From contig NZ_ATXF01000012.1 in the NCBI RefSeq assembly GCF_000421545.1, positions 83,567 through 147,566 on the forward strand: a stretch of DNA of 64,000 nt, given 5' to 3'. Shown here piece by piece: positions 35,279-43,621 of this stretch. Position numbers and translations under genes: made by a program. The notes beneath the pieces are model-generated. The model saw nothing but the letters and a program-made list of their open reading frames with translations. It searched no databases and was not told the origin of the DNA. This DNA comes from Agromyces italicus DSM 16388 (GTDB lineage Bacteria > Actinomycetota > Actinomycetes > Actinomycetales > Microbacteriaceae). Position 1 is the stretch's first letter. Each line of letters starts with the position of its first letter.

Positions 35279-35404
35279 GCTCACTCCTTGGTGTTGGTGG
35301 TGCGATGGTGCTGGTTCAGGACGGTGTGGTGCTGGGTCGGTATGGTGCCGGTGCGGTGCTGGTGGTGGTGCACGGGTGGTTCGGATGCCACGGGCGGATG
35401 CCGT
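35279..35404 (-). other. C/A-rich leader between permease and binding-protein genes
   Basis: On the minus (coding) strand this 126-bp gap is dominated by CACC and CAGCACC units, with few chances for base pairing. It separates the binding-protein gene from the tightly overlapping importer genes, and may hold a separate promoter or an open translation leader. Confidence 0.5.
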
Positions 35405-36454
35405 TCAGCCGCGACGACGCCGCAGCATGTCGAGGTAGACGGCGACGAGGATGACGATGCCGACGGCGACCGACTGCCACTCCTGCGGTACCGAGATGAT
35501 TCGGAGGCCGTTCGTGAGCACCGCCATGATCAGGGCGCCGATGACGGTGCCCACGATCGAGCCCTTGCCGCCCTGCAGCGAGGTGCCGCCGATCACGACC
35601 GCGGCGATCGCCTCGAGCTCGAGGCCCATGCCGCCCGTCGGCTGCGCCGACGAGAGCCGCGAAGCGCTCAGCACGCCCGCGAGCCCGACGAAGAGGCCGG
35701 CGAGGGTGTAGATGATGATCTTCCAGCGACGGACGTTCACGCCGGAAAGTGCGGTGGCGGCCTCGTTCGAGCCGATCGAGAAGGTGTAGCGGCCGAGGAT
35801 CGTCTTCGAGAGCAGTACGGCCGCCACGATGATCATGACGATGAAGATCGCGACGCCGAGCGGGAACCGCATGCCGGGGATGATCGAGAGGTTCATGATC
35901 GACTGGAAGTCGGGCGTCTCGGTGAAGTAGATCGGCTTCGTACCCGAGATCACGAGCGAGAGGCCCGCCGCGATCAGCATCATGCCGAGGGTGGCGATGA
36001 ACGGCGGGATGCCGAGCACCGAGACGTTCACCCCGTTGACGAGGCCGATGATCCCACCGAAGACGATCGTCGCGGTCACCCCGAGCCAGAGCGGCCAGCC
36101 GAGGTAGGTGAGGAACACGCCGGCCATGACCCCGCAGAGCACCATGCCCGTGCCGATCGAGAGGTCGATACCGCCCGTGATGATGACGAAGGTGGTGCCG
36201 AGCGCGAGGATCCCGGTCACGGTCGCCGCCGTCAGGATCGAGACGAGGTTGTTCGCGGTGAAGAAGTGAGGGCTCGCGAACGAGAACACCGCAACGATGA
36301 CGATGAGGCTCGCGAAGGCGAGCAGTTGCTGCAGTGAGCCGCGCAGCCGGGCGAAACGAGGATTGCCGGCCTCGATTGCGGCGTAGGCGCTCGTCGACGG
36401 CGTCGTTGCGGTGTCGGATCGGCCGGAAGAGGGCTTCGTCGTGATCGGGCTCAT
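35405..36454 (-). CDS. Sugar ABC transporter permease (RbsC-like)
   Basis: A 349-residue inner-membrane permease with about ten helices of the ribose/xylose class. Typical segments are TGGIDLSIGTGM, NGVNVSVLGIPPFIATLG, GSNEAATALSGVNV and IGGTSLQGGKGSIVGTVIGA (EAA-like coupling region). The start ATG overlaps the stop of the ATPase gene (ATGA, 36451-36454). Confidence 0.92.
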   Translation of the reverse strand: MSPITTKPSSGRSDTATTPSTSAYAAIEAGNPRFARLRGSLQQLLAFASLIVIVAVFSFASPHFFTANNLVSILTAATVTGILALGTTFVIITGGIDLSIGTGMVLCGVMAGVFLTYLGWPLWLGVTATIVFGGIIGLVNGVNVSVLGIPPFIATLGMMLIAAGLSLVISGTKPIYFTETPDFQSIMNLSIIPGMRFPLGVAIFIVMIIVAAVLLSKTILGRYTFSIGSNEAATALSGVNVRRWKIIIYTLAGLFVGLAGVLSASRLSSAQPTGGMGLELEAIAAVVIGGTSLQGGKGSIVGTVIGALIMAVLTNGLRIISVPQEWQSVAVGIVILVAVYLDMLRRRRG

Positions 36455-37968
36455 CGTGCGATCGTTCCTTCGCTTGAGAATCGGGTTGCGTAGTCCATGA
36501 GGTTCTCCTGGGTGGCCTCGGCGTTGTCGAGCACCGCGGTGAGTCGCCCCTCGGCCATGACGGCGATGCGATCTGAGAGTCGCAGCACCTCGGGCAGCTC
36601 GGACGAGATCATGATGATCGCCTTGCCCTCGTCGGCGAGGCGCCTGAGGAGGCCGTAGATCTCCTCCTTCGCGCCGACGTCGATGCCGCGAGTCGGTTCG
36701 TCGAAGATGAGGACGTCGCAGTCCTTCACGAGCCACTTCGCGATGACGACCTTCTGCTGGTTGCCGCCCGAGAGGTTCTGCACGAGCTGGGCCGTCGACG
36801 GCGTCTTGATGCGCAGCTTCTCGACGTACTCGCGCCCGGTCGCCTCGATGCGCCCGTCGCGGACGAAGCCGAGGCCTGAGGTGTACTCGCGCAGCGAGGA
36901 GAGCACGAGGTTCTCGCGCACGCTGCGTTCGAGCAGCACGCCGAGCTGCTTCCGGTCCTCCGAGAGGTACCCGATACCGAGCCCGGCAGCCTCGGCGGGG
37001 CTCGAGATCGAGACGACGCGCCCCCGCACGCGGATCTCGCCAGACTCCCTGCGGTCGGCGCCGACGATCGCGCGTGCGACCTCGGTGCGCCCTGCGCCCA
37101 TGAGGCCGGCGAAACCGAGGATCTCGCCCGCGTGGACGTCGAAGCTCACCTCGCGCAGCAGTTGCCTCGTCGAGAGACCACGCACCGAGAGCACGGGCTC
37201 GCCTTCGGGCGTGCGCGGTGCGGGCCGCTGCTCGCCCGAGATCTCGCGGCCGACCATGAGCGAGATGATCTCGCTCGGGGCGGTCTCGGCCGTCACTCGT
37301 GTGCCGACGTAGCGGCCGTCGCGCAGCACGCTGATGCGGTCGGAGATGCGGGAGAGCTCCTCCATGCGGTGCGAGATGTAGATGACGCCCGTGTCGGCGG
37401 TGCGGAACCGTTCGATGAGCTCGAACAGCACATCGACCTCGGCGTCGTTCAGCGCCGCGGTCGGCTCGTCCATGATGAGGACCTTCGCGTCGAAGGACAG
37501 CGCCTTCGCGATCTCGACCATCTGCTGGCGGGCCACCGTCAGCTGCTCGACGCGCTCCGCGGGATCGAGTGCGAGCCCGAGGCGGTCGAAGAGCTCCTGC
37601 GCCCGCCGGTTGAGCGCCCGGTCGTCGAGGAACAGCCCGGCCTGCCGGTGCTCGCGGCCGATGAAGATGTTCTGCGCGACCGTCAGGTCGGGCATCAGGT
37701 TGAACTCCTGGTGGATGATCGAGATGCCGAGCTCCTGCGCCTGGCGCGGACCCTCGATCGACAACTCGCGTCCGTTGAGGCGGAACGTGCCCGCGTCGGG
37801 TGTGTGGATTCCGGCGAGGAGCTTCATGAGCGTCGACTTGCCTGCGCCGTTCTCGCCGACGAGCGCGAGCACCTCGCCGTGACGGAGTTCGAGCTGCACA
37901 TCGGCGAGCGCCTGCACACCGGGGAACCCCTTGCTGACGCCCTCGACCTCGAGGAGCGCGGCGGTCAC
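36451..37968 (-). CDS. Sugar ABC transporter ATP-binding protein, double-domain (RbsA-like)
   Basis: A 505-residue ATPase with two fused nucleotide-binding domains. Domain 1 has Walker A GENGAGKST (residues 38-46) and Walker B VLIMDEPTAAL, but a degenerate signature (EQLTVARQQMVEIAKAL). Domain 2 has the intact signature LSGGNQQKVVIAKWL and Walker B VLIFDEPTRGID, but an atypical Walker A (GLMGAGRTE), as is normal for RbsA types. The GTG start overlaps the mutarotase stop (GTGA). It powers uptake through the permease at 35405. Confidence 0.93.
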   Translation of the reverse strand: MTAALLEVEGVSKGFPGVQALADVQLELRHGEVLALVGENGAGKSTLMKLLAGIHTPDAGTFRLNGRELSIEGPRQAQELGISIIHQEFNLMPDLTVAQNIFIGREHRQAGLFLDDRALNRRAQELFDRLGLALDPAERVEQLTVARQQMVEIAKALSFDAKVLIMDEPTAALNDAEVDVLFELIERFRTADTGVIYISHRMEELSRISDRISVLRDGRYVGTRVTAETAPSEIISLMVGREISGEQRPAPRTPEGEPVLSVRGLSTRQLLREVSFDVHAGEILGFAGLMGAGRTEVARAIVGADRRESGEIRVRGRVVSISSPAEAAGLGIGYLSEDRKQLGVLLERSVRENLVLSSLREYTSGLGFVRDGRIEATGREYVEKLRIKTPSTAQLVQNLSGGNQQKVVIAKWLVKDCDVLIFDEPTRGIDVGAKEEIYGLLRRLADEGKAIIMISSELPEVLRLSDRIAVMAEGRLTAVLDNAEATQENLMDYATRFSSEGTIAR

Positions 37969-38405
37969 TGCGCCGCTCCGCGGGGCTCGTAGGCGTTCAC
38001 GACGCCCTTGCGCAGGACGAGGTTGCCGTACGGGCGCAGTTCGCCCGTGCGGACGATCAGTCGGGCGCCGGCCGCTCGCTCGTAGAACGCGAACCGCTCC
38101 AGTTCGCCGACGCGATCTGCGGCGACTGCGGCGGCCCCGACGAGTTCGTGCTGCACCGGGAGCCGCTCGCCGCCCTCGGCGGACATGAGCAGCACCGCGG
38201 GCCCTTCGTATCCGTCGAGCGGCACCACCGTGCGGATCGCCTCGACGACCTGCGCCGCGGCGATGCCGGGTGCGTCGGCGACGACGGCTCCGAACCTGTG
38301 CGCCGGGAAGTTCGCGTCGGCGACGACGAGTTCGTCGCCGTGGCCGAGCCGATCGAGGGCGGCGAGCAAGTCGCCGCCGAGGATCGGGTTGATGCCACTC
38401 AGCAC
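37965..38405 (-). CDS. fucU: RbsD/FucU family sugar mutarotase
   Basis: A 146-residue mutarotase that interconverts the anomers of the imported sugar. The family start LSGINPILGGDLLAALDRLGHGD, interrupted here only by natural length, carries the catalytic region, and ADANFPAHR with its His is conserved; the end ANFPAHR...YGNLVLRKGVV pattern fits FucU/RbsD. The start is GTG at 38405, with AGGAAGAGAGG upstream, because an in-frame ATG further up adds non-family residues. Head of the importer operon, with an operator-like palindrome in front. Confidence 0.85.
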   Translation of the reverse strand: MLSGINPILGGDLLAALDRLGHGDELVVADANFPAHRFGAVVADAPGIAAAQVVEAIRTVVPLDGYEGPAVLLMSAEGGERLPVQHELVGAAAVAADRVGELERFAFYERAAGARLIVRTGELRPYGNLVLRKGVVNAYEPRGAAQ

Positions 38406-38433
38406 GTGAGCCTCTCTTCCTTGAGATGTGGTG

Positions 38434-38459
38434 ATGAGTGTACTACTCATCCGATGTTT
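38434..38459. promoter_or_regulatory. Candidate operators in front of the importer operon
   Basis: Two elements overlap. ATGAGT-gtact-ACTCAT (38434-38450) is a perfect inverted repeat. CATCCGATGTTT (38448-38459) is the reverse complement of AAACATCGGATG, found again at 41668 in the divergent L-fucose promoter. Confidence 0.55.
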
Positions 38460-38517
38460 CATGAGATTTCAGTGATGAACGTTGCGAATCCGTAGCGAAA
38501 ACGACACAGAGATCAGA

Positions 38518-39363
38518 CTACTCAAGGCGGTACACCCACTCAGCGGTACCCCCGAGGATCGCGGCCCGTTCGGTCGGCGACAGCTCGCCGAGGCATGCGC
38601 GCATCACGCGCCAGGTCGACGCGTAGCCGCCGTGCGGCACCGACATCGGCCAGTCGCCACCGTACATGAGCCGGTCGGCGCCGAACAGGTCGAGCGCGGT
38701 CTCCAGCAGCGGCCGCACGGAGGTCTCATCGAACGCCACGCCGGGCAGGTGGAGTCCCGAGAACTTCGCGACCGTGTTGGGCAGGGCGGCCGTCGCGGCG
38801 AACTCCCGACGCCACTCGTCGAAGCCGTCGCGGCCGACCGGCGGTTTCGCGAGATGGTCGATCACGACGGTGAGTTCGGGCAGCGCCGCCGCGAGACGAC
38901 GCGCTGCGCCGAGGTGCCGGGGCCACGCATCGGGCACGTCGAACGCGAGGCCGCGCGCCGCGACCTCCGCGAGCGACGAACGGACCGCCGGCAGGTCGAG
39001 GAAGCCGTCACGCGGGTCGTCGTGCACGAGATGGCGGATGCCTCGGAGCCGGCGTTCTCCCGAGAGGTCGTCGAGCGCGCTGATCGCGGCAACGGTGTCG
39101 TCGAGCGGCACCCAGCCGACGACGCCCACCACCCACCGGTGCCGCGCGGCGATGTCGAGCATGAAGCGAGTGTCGGCGACCGTGTCGGCCGACTGTACGA
39201 GGATCGCCGCGTCGATGCCGGCGGCGTCGAGCTCGGCGCGGGCGTCGCCGGGCCCGAAGTCGGCGTACAGCGGGCCGAGTTCGGGCGTGATCCAGGGGTA
39301 CGCTCCCACCGACCGCGTCCACAGGTGCAGATGCGCGTCGACGGTGCGGGCCGTGGTCGTCAT
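38518..39363 (-). CDS. Amidohydrolase-2 family lactonase, probably L-fucono-1,5-lactonase
   Basis: A 281-residue metal-dependent hydrolase. The metal ligands are in VDAHLHLW (HxH), a His in RGIRHLVHDD, a His in VVIDHLAKPP, and the Asp in YGGDWPMS. Trp and Tyr at the end (EWVYRLE) are typical of sugar-lactone members. It would open L-fuconolactone made by the upstream dehydrogenase. The start ATG overlaps the dehydrogenase stop (ATGA, 39360-39363). Confidence 0.86.
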   Translation of the reverse strand: MTTTARTVDAHLHLWTRSVGAYPWITPELGPLYADFGPGDARAELDAAGIDAAILVQSADTVADTRFMLDIAARHRWVVGVVGWVPLDDTVAAISALDDLSGERRLRGIRHLVHDDPRDGFLDLPAVRSSLAEVAARGLAFDVPDAWPRHLGAARRLAAALPELTVVIDHLAKPPVGRDGFDEWRREFAATAALPNTVAKFSGLHLPGVAFDETSVRPLLETALDLFGADRLMYGGDWPMSVPHGGYASTWRVMRACLGELSPTERAAILGGTAEWVYRLE

Positions 39364-40325
39364 CGGATGAGTCCCCCGGCCCGGAGCCTCGACCAGAGCC
39401 CTTCGGGCAGCGGCTCGCGCACGCGCCGCGCGTTCTCGGCGATGTCGGCGGGGCGTGCCGACCCGACGACCACCGAACGGACGGCCGGATGCTGCAGGGG
39501 GTACTGGAGCGCGGCGACCGGCAGTTCGACGCCGTCGGCCCCGCACGCGTCGGCGAGCCGTCTCGCGTGCTCGAGCAGCTCGGCGGGAACGGTGCCGTAG
39601 TTGTACCGCCCCGTCGGGCTCGGCGTCGGCGCGGCCAGCAGTCCCGAATTGAACACGGCGGCGGCGACCACCCCGACACCGCGCTCGACGCAGAGCGGGA
39701 GCAGTTCGTCGAGGGCGGGCTGTTCGAGCAGCGTGTATCGCCCGGCGATCATGACGAGGTCGAGATCGCCCTCGCGCACGGCGCGGGCCGCGGCATCCGC
39801 GCTGTTCGTACCGATGCCGATGGCGCCGACGACGCCCTCGTCGCGGAGTTTCGCGAGTGCGGGGAGGCCCTCGGCGAGGCCGCGGTCGAGGTCGTAGGCG
39901 TCGGGGTCGTGCAGGAAGGCGATGTCGATGCGGTCGAGACCGAGCCGGCCGAGGGACTCCTCGATGCTGCGGCGGATGCCCGCCTCGCTGGGATCGAAGC
40001 GGCGCACCGTGCGGTTCGGGACCGCGAAGTCGAATGCCAGGTCGTCGCCGCCCGAGAAGTCGGGGTTCGGGTCGAGCACCCGGCCGACCTTCGTCGAGAC
40101 CACGAACTCGTCGCGCGGACGTTCGCGCATCGCCTCGCCGAGACGACGTTCGCTCAGCCCGAGACCGTAGTGCGGCGCGGTGTCGAAGTACCGGATTCCC
40201 GCGTCCCATGCCGCGTCGACCGCGGCCCGTGCGTCGTCCTCGCTCACCTCGCGATAGAGGTTGCCGATCGAGGCCGCCCCGTAGCCGAGCGGGCCGAGTC
40301 GTTCTGCGGTGAAGCCTCCGCTCAT
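39360..40325 (-). CDS. Aldo/keto reductase, probable L-fucose dehydrogenase
   Basis: A 321-residue aldo-keto reductase TIM barrel. The catalytic tetrad is visible: Asp and Tyr in [11 protein letters not shown], Lys in [10 protein letters not shown], and His in [10 protein letters not shown]. The sequence from [16 protein letters not shown] on is typical of the L-fucose/D-arabinose/L-galactose dehydrogenase group, which oxidise the sugar to its lactone. Overlapping starts and stops on both sides tie it to the lactonase and to the dehydratase. The exact sugar is inferred from the neighbours. Confidence 0.86.
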   Translation of the reverse strand: MSGGFTAERLGPLGYGAASIGNLYREVSEDDARAAVDAAWDAGIRYFDTAPHYGLGLSERRLGEAMRERPRDEFVVSTKVGRVLDPNPDFSGGDDLAFDFAVPNRTVRRFDPSEAGIRRSIEESLGRLGLDRIDIAFLHDPDAYDLDRGLAEGLPALAKLRDEGVVGAIGIGTNSADAAARAVREGDLDLVMIAGRYTLLEQPALDELLPLCVERGVGVVAAAVFNSGLLAAPTPSPTGRYNYGTVPAELLEHARRLADACGADGVELPVAALQYPLQHPAVRSVVVGSARPADIAENARRVREPLPEGLWSRLRAGGLIR

Positions 40326-41638
40326 ACGGGCACCTCGTTCACGTCATCGATCACGTGGGCACCGCGCCAGGTGTAGCGCTCGATCGAGGCCTCGTGCATC
40401 TCGGTGCCGGCCCCGGGCGCCGTCGGCGTGAGGTAGCGACCTCGCTCGACGACGGCCGGGGTGACGAAGTGCTCGTGGAGGTGGTCGACGAACTCGATCA
40501 TGCGGCCGTCCATCGTGCCCGACAATGCCACGAAGTCGAACATGGAGAGGTGCTGCACCGCCTCGCAGAGTCCGACGCCGCCGGCGTGCGGGCAGACCGG
40601 CACGCCGTACTTGGCGGCCAGCACGAGGTTCGCGAGGTTCTCGTTGACGCCGCCGACGCGAGCGGCGTCGATCTGCATGACCGCCATCCCACCGGCCTGG
40701 AGGAGTTGCTTGAACACGATGCGATTCTGCACGTGCTCGCCCGTCGCGACGCGCACGGGCGCGACGCCTCGGGCGATGGCCGCGTGGCCGAGGACGTCGT
40801 CGGGGCTCGTCGGCTCCTCGATCCAGGCGAGATCGAACTCGGCGAGCGCGCGCACCCATTCGATCGCCTCGTCGACCCCCCAGCGCTGGTTCGCGTCGAT
40901 CGCGATCGGGAAGCCCGCCCCGACGGCCGCTCGCGCGATGCCGAGCCGGCGCACGTCGTCGTCGAGCGAGCCGCCGACCTTGAGCTTGATCTGCGGGTAG
41001 CCGTCGGCGACGGCCTCCCGGCAGAGCCGTTCGAGCTTCTCGTCGGAGTAGCCGAGCCAGCCGGGTGTCGTGGTGTAGGCGGGGTAGCCGAGCTCGAGGA
41101 GCTTCGCCGAGCGTTCGGCGCGACCCGGCTCGGCCGCGCGGAACAGTTCGAGCGCCTCGGCCGGGGTCACGGCATCGGAGATGTAACGGAAGTCGATGAG
41201 CGAGACGAGCTCCTCTGGGCTCAGCCCGGCGAGCAGCTGCCAGAGGGGCAGGCCCGCCCGCTTGGCCTTGAGGTCCCACAGGGCGTTGAGCGCGGCGCCG
41301 ATCGCCATGTGCATGACGCCCTTCTCGGGGCCGAGCCAACGCAATTGCGAGTCGTGCGCGAGGAGACGCCACGCCGAACCCATGTCGTCGAGAAGCTCCT
41401 CGACGTCGCGCCCGACGAGATGCGCCCGCAGCGCGTCGAGGGCGGCGACCTGCACGTCGTTGCCGCGGCCGATGGTGAACACGAAGGCGTGACCGGCGAG
41501 CTCGTCGGCGGCGTCCGTGCGGATCACGAGATATGCGGCCGAGTAGTCGGGGTCGGCGTTCATCGCGTCCGACCCGTCGAGTTCGAGGGAGGTCGGGAAC
41601 CGGATGTCCCGGGTATCAACGCTGACGATCGTGCTCAT
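40322..41638 (-). CDS. fucD: L-fuconate dehydratase (enolase superfamily)
   Basis: A 438-residue enolase-superfamily acid-sugar dehydratase. The catalytic Lys pair is in QIKLKVGGS, metal ligands follow in [18 protein letters not shown] and ATGEHVQN, and the region [17 protein letters not shown] plus [10 protein letters not shown] is characteristic of L-fuconate dehydratase. It converts L-fuconate to 2-keto-3-deoxy-L-fuconate. AAAGGACGTC lies before the ATG. First gene of the minus-strand catabolic operon, divergent from the last two pathway enzymes. Confidence 0.92.
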   Translation of the reverse strand: MSTIVSVDTRDIRFPTSLELDGSDAMNADPDYSAAYLVIRTDAADELAGHAFVFTIGRGNDVQVAALDALRAHLVGRDVEELLDDMGSAWRLLAHDSQLRWLGPEKGVMHMAIGAALNALWDLKAKRAGLPLWQLLAGLSPEELVSLIDFRYISDAVTPAEALELFRAAEPGRAERSAKLLELGYPAYTTTPGWLGYSDEKLERLCREAVADGYPQIKLKVGGSLDDDVRRLGIARAAVGAGFPIAIDANQRWGVDEAIEWVRALAEFDLAWIEEPTSPDDVLGHAAIARGVAPVRVATGEHVQNRIVFKQLLQAGGMAVMQIDAARVGGVNENLANLVLAAKYGVPVCPHAGGVGLCEAVQHLSMFDFVALSGTMDGRMIEFVDHLHEHFVTPAVVERGRYLTPTAPGAGTEMHEASIERYTWRGAHVIDDVNEVPV

Positions 41639-41667
41639 GACGTCCTTTCGTGGGGCGTCATGAGCAT

Positions 41668-41680
41668 AAACATCGGATGT
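41668..41680. promoter_or_regulatory. Candidate GntR operator at the divergent L-fucose promoter (site 1)
   Basis: AAACATCGGATGT contains the palindrome ACATC-G-GATGT, 30 bp upstream of the dehydratase start. The same 12 bases occur reversed at 38448. Confidence 0.6.
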
Positions 41681-41742
41681 CTCGCGTGTCAACTCCCTTG
41701 GAGTGTGCAAGAATCGCCCTGAATCATCACCCGGCCCGTGCA

Positions 41743-41756
41743 TACTTCAGATGTTC
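41743..41756. promoter_or_regulatory. Candidate GntR operator at the divergent L-fucose promoter (site 2)
   Basis: TACTTCAGATGTTC is a variant of AACATC-N-GATGTT (one half degenerate), 30 bp upstream of the hydrolase start codon. Confidence 0.4.
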
Positions 41757-41786
41757 GTGCGGCCCGCGACCGGAAGGACCACCAGA

Positions 41787-42635
41787 ATGAGATTCGCCAG
41801 GCTCGGCGACGTCGGCTCCGAGATCCCCGTGCTGCTCGACGGCGAGCGCGTGCTCGACCTGCGCCCGATCACCGCCGACCTCGACGGCGGCTTCCTCGCA
41901 GGGGACGGCCCGGGTCGCGCCGCGGCCGCGCTCGCGTCGGGCGCACTGCCCGAGCTCGGCGGCGCCGCCGACCTGCGGATCGGCGCTCCCGTCGCTCGCC
42001 CCGGAGCCGTCTACTGCATCGGCATGAACTACGCCGCGCACGCGGCCGAGTCGGGCTCGGCACCGCCCGAGCACCTGGTGATGTTCATGAAGTCGCCGAA
42101 CACGGTCGTCGGGCCGAACGACGACGTCGCGATCCCCCGCGGCAGCACCAAGACCGACTGGGAGGTCGAACTCGGCATCGTGATCGGCGCTCGCGCGAGC
42201 ATGCTCGACTCCCCCGCCGATGCCCGTGCGCACATCGCCGGCTTCGTCACCGCCAACGACCTCTCGGAGCGCGACTGGCAGCTCGCCGTCTCGGGTGGCC
42301 AATGGTCGAAGGGCAAGAGCGCTCCGGGGTTCTGCCCCACCGGCCCCTGGCTCGCGACACCCGATGAGCTCGACGCCGACGACGTGCGGCTGCGGAGCTT
42401 CGTGAACGGCGAGCCCCGACAGGATTCGCGCACCGCCGACCTCATCTTCGGAATCGACACCATCGTGTGGCAATTGAGCCAGTTCCTCGCGCTCGAGCCC
42501 GGCGACCTCGTGCTCACGGGTACGCCCGAGGGCGTCGCCCTCTCGGGGCGGTTCCCGTACCTCGGTGCAGGCGATGTCGTCGAGATCGAGATCGACGGGC
42601 TCGGCCGCCAGCGCCAGCGCTGCATCGCCGGCTGA
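41787..42635 (+). CDS. Fumarylacetoacetate hydrolase family protein, probable 2,4-diketo-3-deoxy-L-fuconate hydrolase
   Basis: A 282-residue FAH-fold enzyme. The metal-site residues lie in TDWEVELGIVIG (Glu pair) and TANDLSERDWQ (Asp), after the N-terminal region YCIGMNYAAHA; the end GDVVEIEIDGLG is typical. It would cleave 2,4-diketo-3-deoxy-L-fuconate to pyruvate and L-lactate, the last step of the type II pathway. GGAAGGACCACCAGA precedes the ATG. It is divergent from the dehydratase operon and followed by the dehydrogenase of the step before. Confidence 0.88.
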   Translation: MRFARLGDVGSEIPVLLDGERVLDLRPITADLDGGFLAGDGPGRAAAALASGALPELGGAADLRIGAPVARPGAVYCIGMNYAAHAAESGSAPPEHLVMFMKSPNTVVGPNDDVAIPRGSTKTDWEVELGIVIGARASMLDSPADARAHIAGFVTANDLSERDWQLAVSGGQWSKGKSAPGFCPTGPWLATPDELDADDVRLRSFVNGEPRQDSRTADLIFGIDTIVWQLSQFLALEPGDLVLTGTPEGVALSGRFPYLGAGDVVEIEIDGLGRQRQRCIAG

Positions 42636-42682
42636 CACGGCGCACGCACGCACCCCACACCAGACACCTCCAAGGAGCGAAC

Positions 42683-43450
42683 ATGAGCCAGCAACCGATC
42701 GGCCCCGACGAGTTCGACGGCCTCGTCGCCGTCGTCACCGGTGGCGCGTCGGGCATCGGCGCCGCCATCACGTCGCGTCTGCGCCGCGGCGGCGCCCGGG
42801 TCGCGGTCTTCGACTTGCGCCCGGAGAACGCCGAGGCCGACCTCGCGGTCGCCGTCGACGTCGCCGACGGCGACAGCGTGCGTGCCGGGGTCGAGCGCGT
42901 CGTCGCCGAACTCGGCCGCCTCGACATCGTCGTGAACAACGCCGGCATCGGCGCGCAGGGCACGATCGAGTCGAATACCGACGACGAATGGCACCGGGTG
43001 CTCGACATCAACGTGCTCGGCATGATGCGGGTCGCCCGTGCCGCCCTGCCGCATCTGCGCCGTTCACCCGCGGCGGCGATCGTCAACACCTCGTCGATCG
43101 CGGCGACCGCGGGCCTTCCCGAACGGGCGCTCTACAGCGCGAGCAAGGGCGCGGTCTCGGCGCTGACGCGCGCCATGGCCGCCGACCACCTGCGTGAGGG
43201 CATCCGCGTGAACGCGGTGAACCCGGGGACGGCCGACACCCCGTGGATCGGCCGACTGCTCGAGCAGGCGCCCGACCCCGCGGCCGAGCGCGCCGCCCTC
43301 GAGGCCCGCCAGCCGCACGGCCGGCTGGTCGCCGCCGACGAAGTCGCCGGAGCCGTCGCCTACCTCGCGAGCCCCGCCTCGGGTTCGACGACCGGAGTCG
43401 AGCTCGCCGTCGACGGCGGCATGCAGCAGCTGCGCCTGCGTCCGGCCTGA
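42683..43450 (+). CDS. SDR dehydrogenase, probable 2-keto-3-deoxy-L-fuconate 4-dehydrogenase
   Basis: A 255-residue classical short-chain dehydrogenase: cofactor motif TGGASGIG (about residues 19-26), NNAGIG, catalytic Ser in NTSSIA and Tyr-Lys in YSASK. Asp at the end of beta-2 (VFDLR) points to NAD. The late segment NPGTADTPWIGRLLEQ matches ketodeoxyfuconate dehydrogenases. It would oxidise 2-keto-3-deoxy-L-fuconate at C4, feeding the hydrolase encoded just upstream. CAAGGAGCGAAC precedes the ATG. Confidence 0.88.
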   Translation: MSQQPIGPDEFDGLVAVVTGGASGIGAAITSRLRRGGARVAVFDLRPENAEADLAVAVDVADGDSVRAGVERVVAELGRLDIVVNNAGIGAQGTIESNTDDEWHRVLDINVLGMMRVARAALPHLRRSPAAAIVNTSSIAATAGLPERALYSASKGAVSALTRAMAADHLREGIRVNAVNPGTADTPWIGRLLEQAPDPAAERAALEARQPHGRLVAADEVAGAVAYLASPASGSTTGVELAVDGGMQQLRLRPA

Positions 43451-43609
43451 CGGTCGGGCCGACGGCCCGCCCTCCCACCCGGGAACGGGCTCCGGACGAG
43501 CTCCTGGAGGCGAGATCCTTTCGCATCCTGGAATTCGACTGTCGCCATCGTGGAAGGTCGACCCCGCCGACTTGTACATCTCGACAAGCGATCAGGGCGT
43601 TCGGCGCGA

Positions 43610-43615
43610 TAGCGT
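43610..43615 (+). promoter_or_regulatory. -10-like hexamer for a leaderless mRNA (GTG start)
   Basis: TAGCGT ends 6 nt before the GTG at 43622, giving this gene its own promoter after the L-fucose operon. Confidence 0.5.
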
Positions 43616-43621
43616 GAACAG

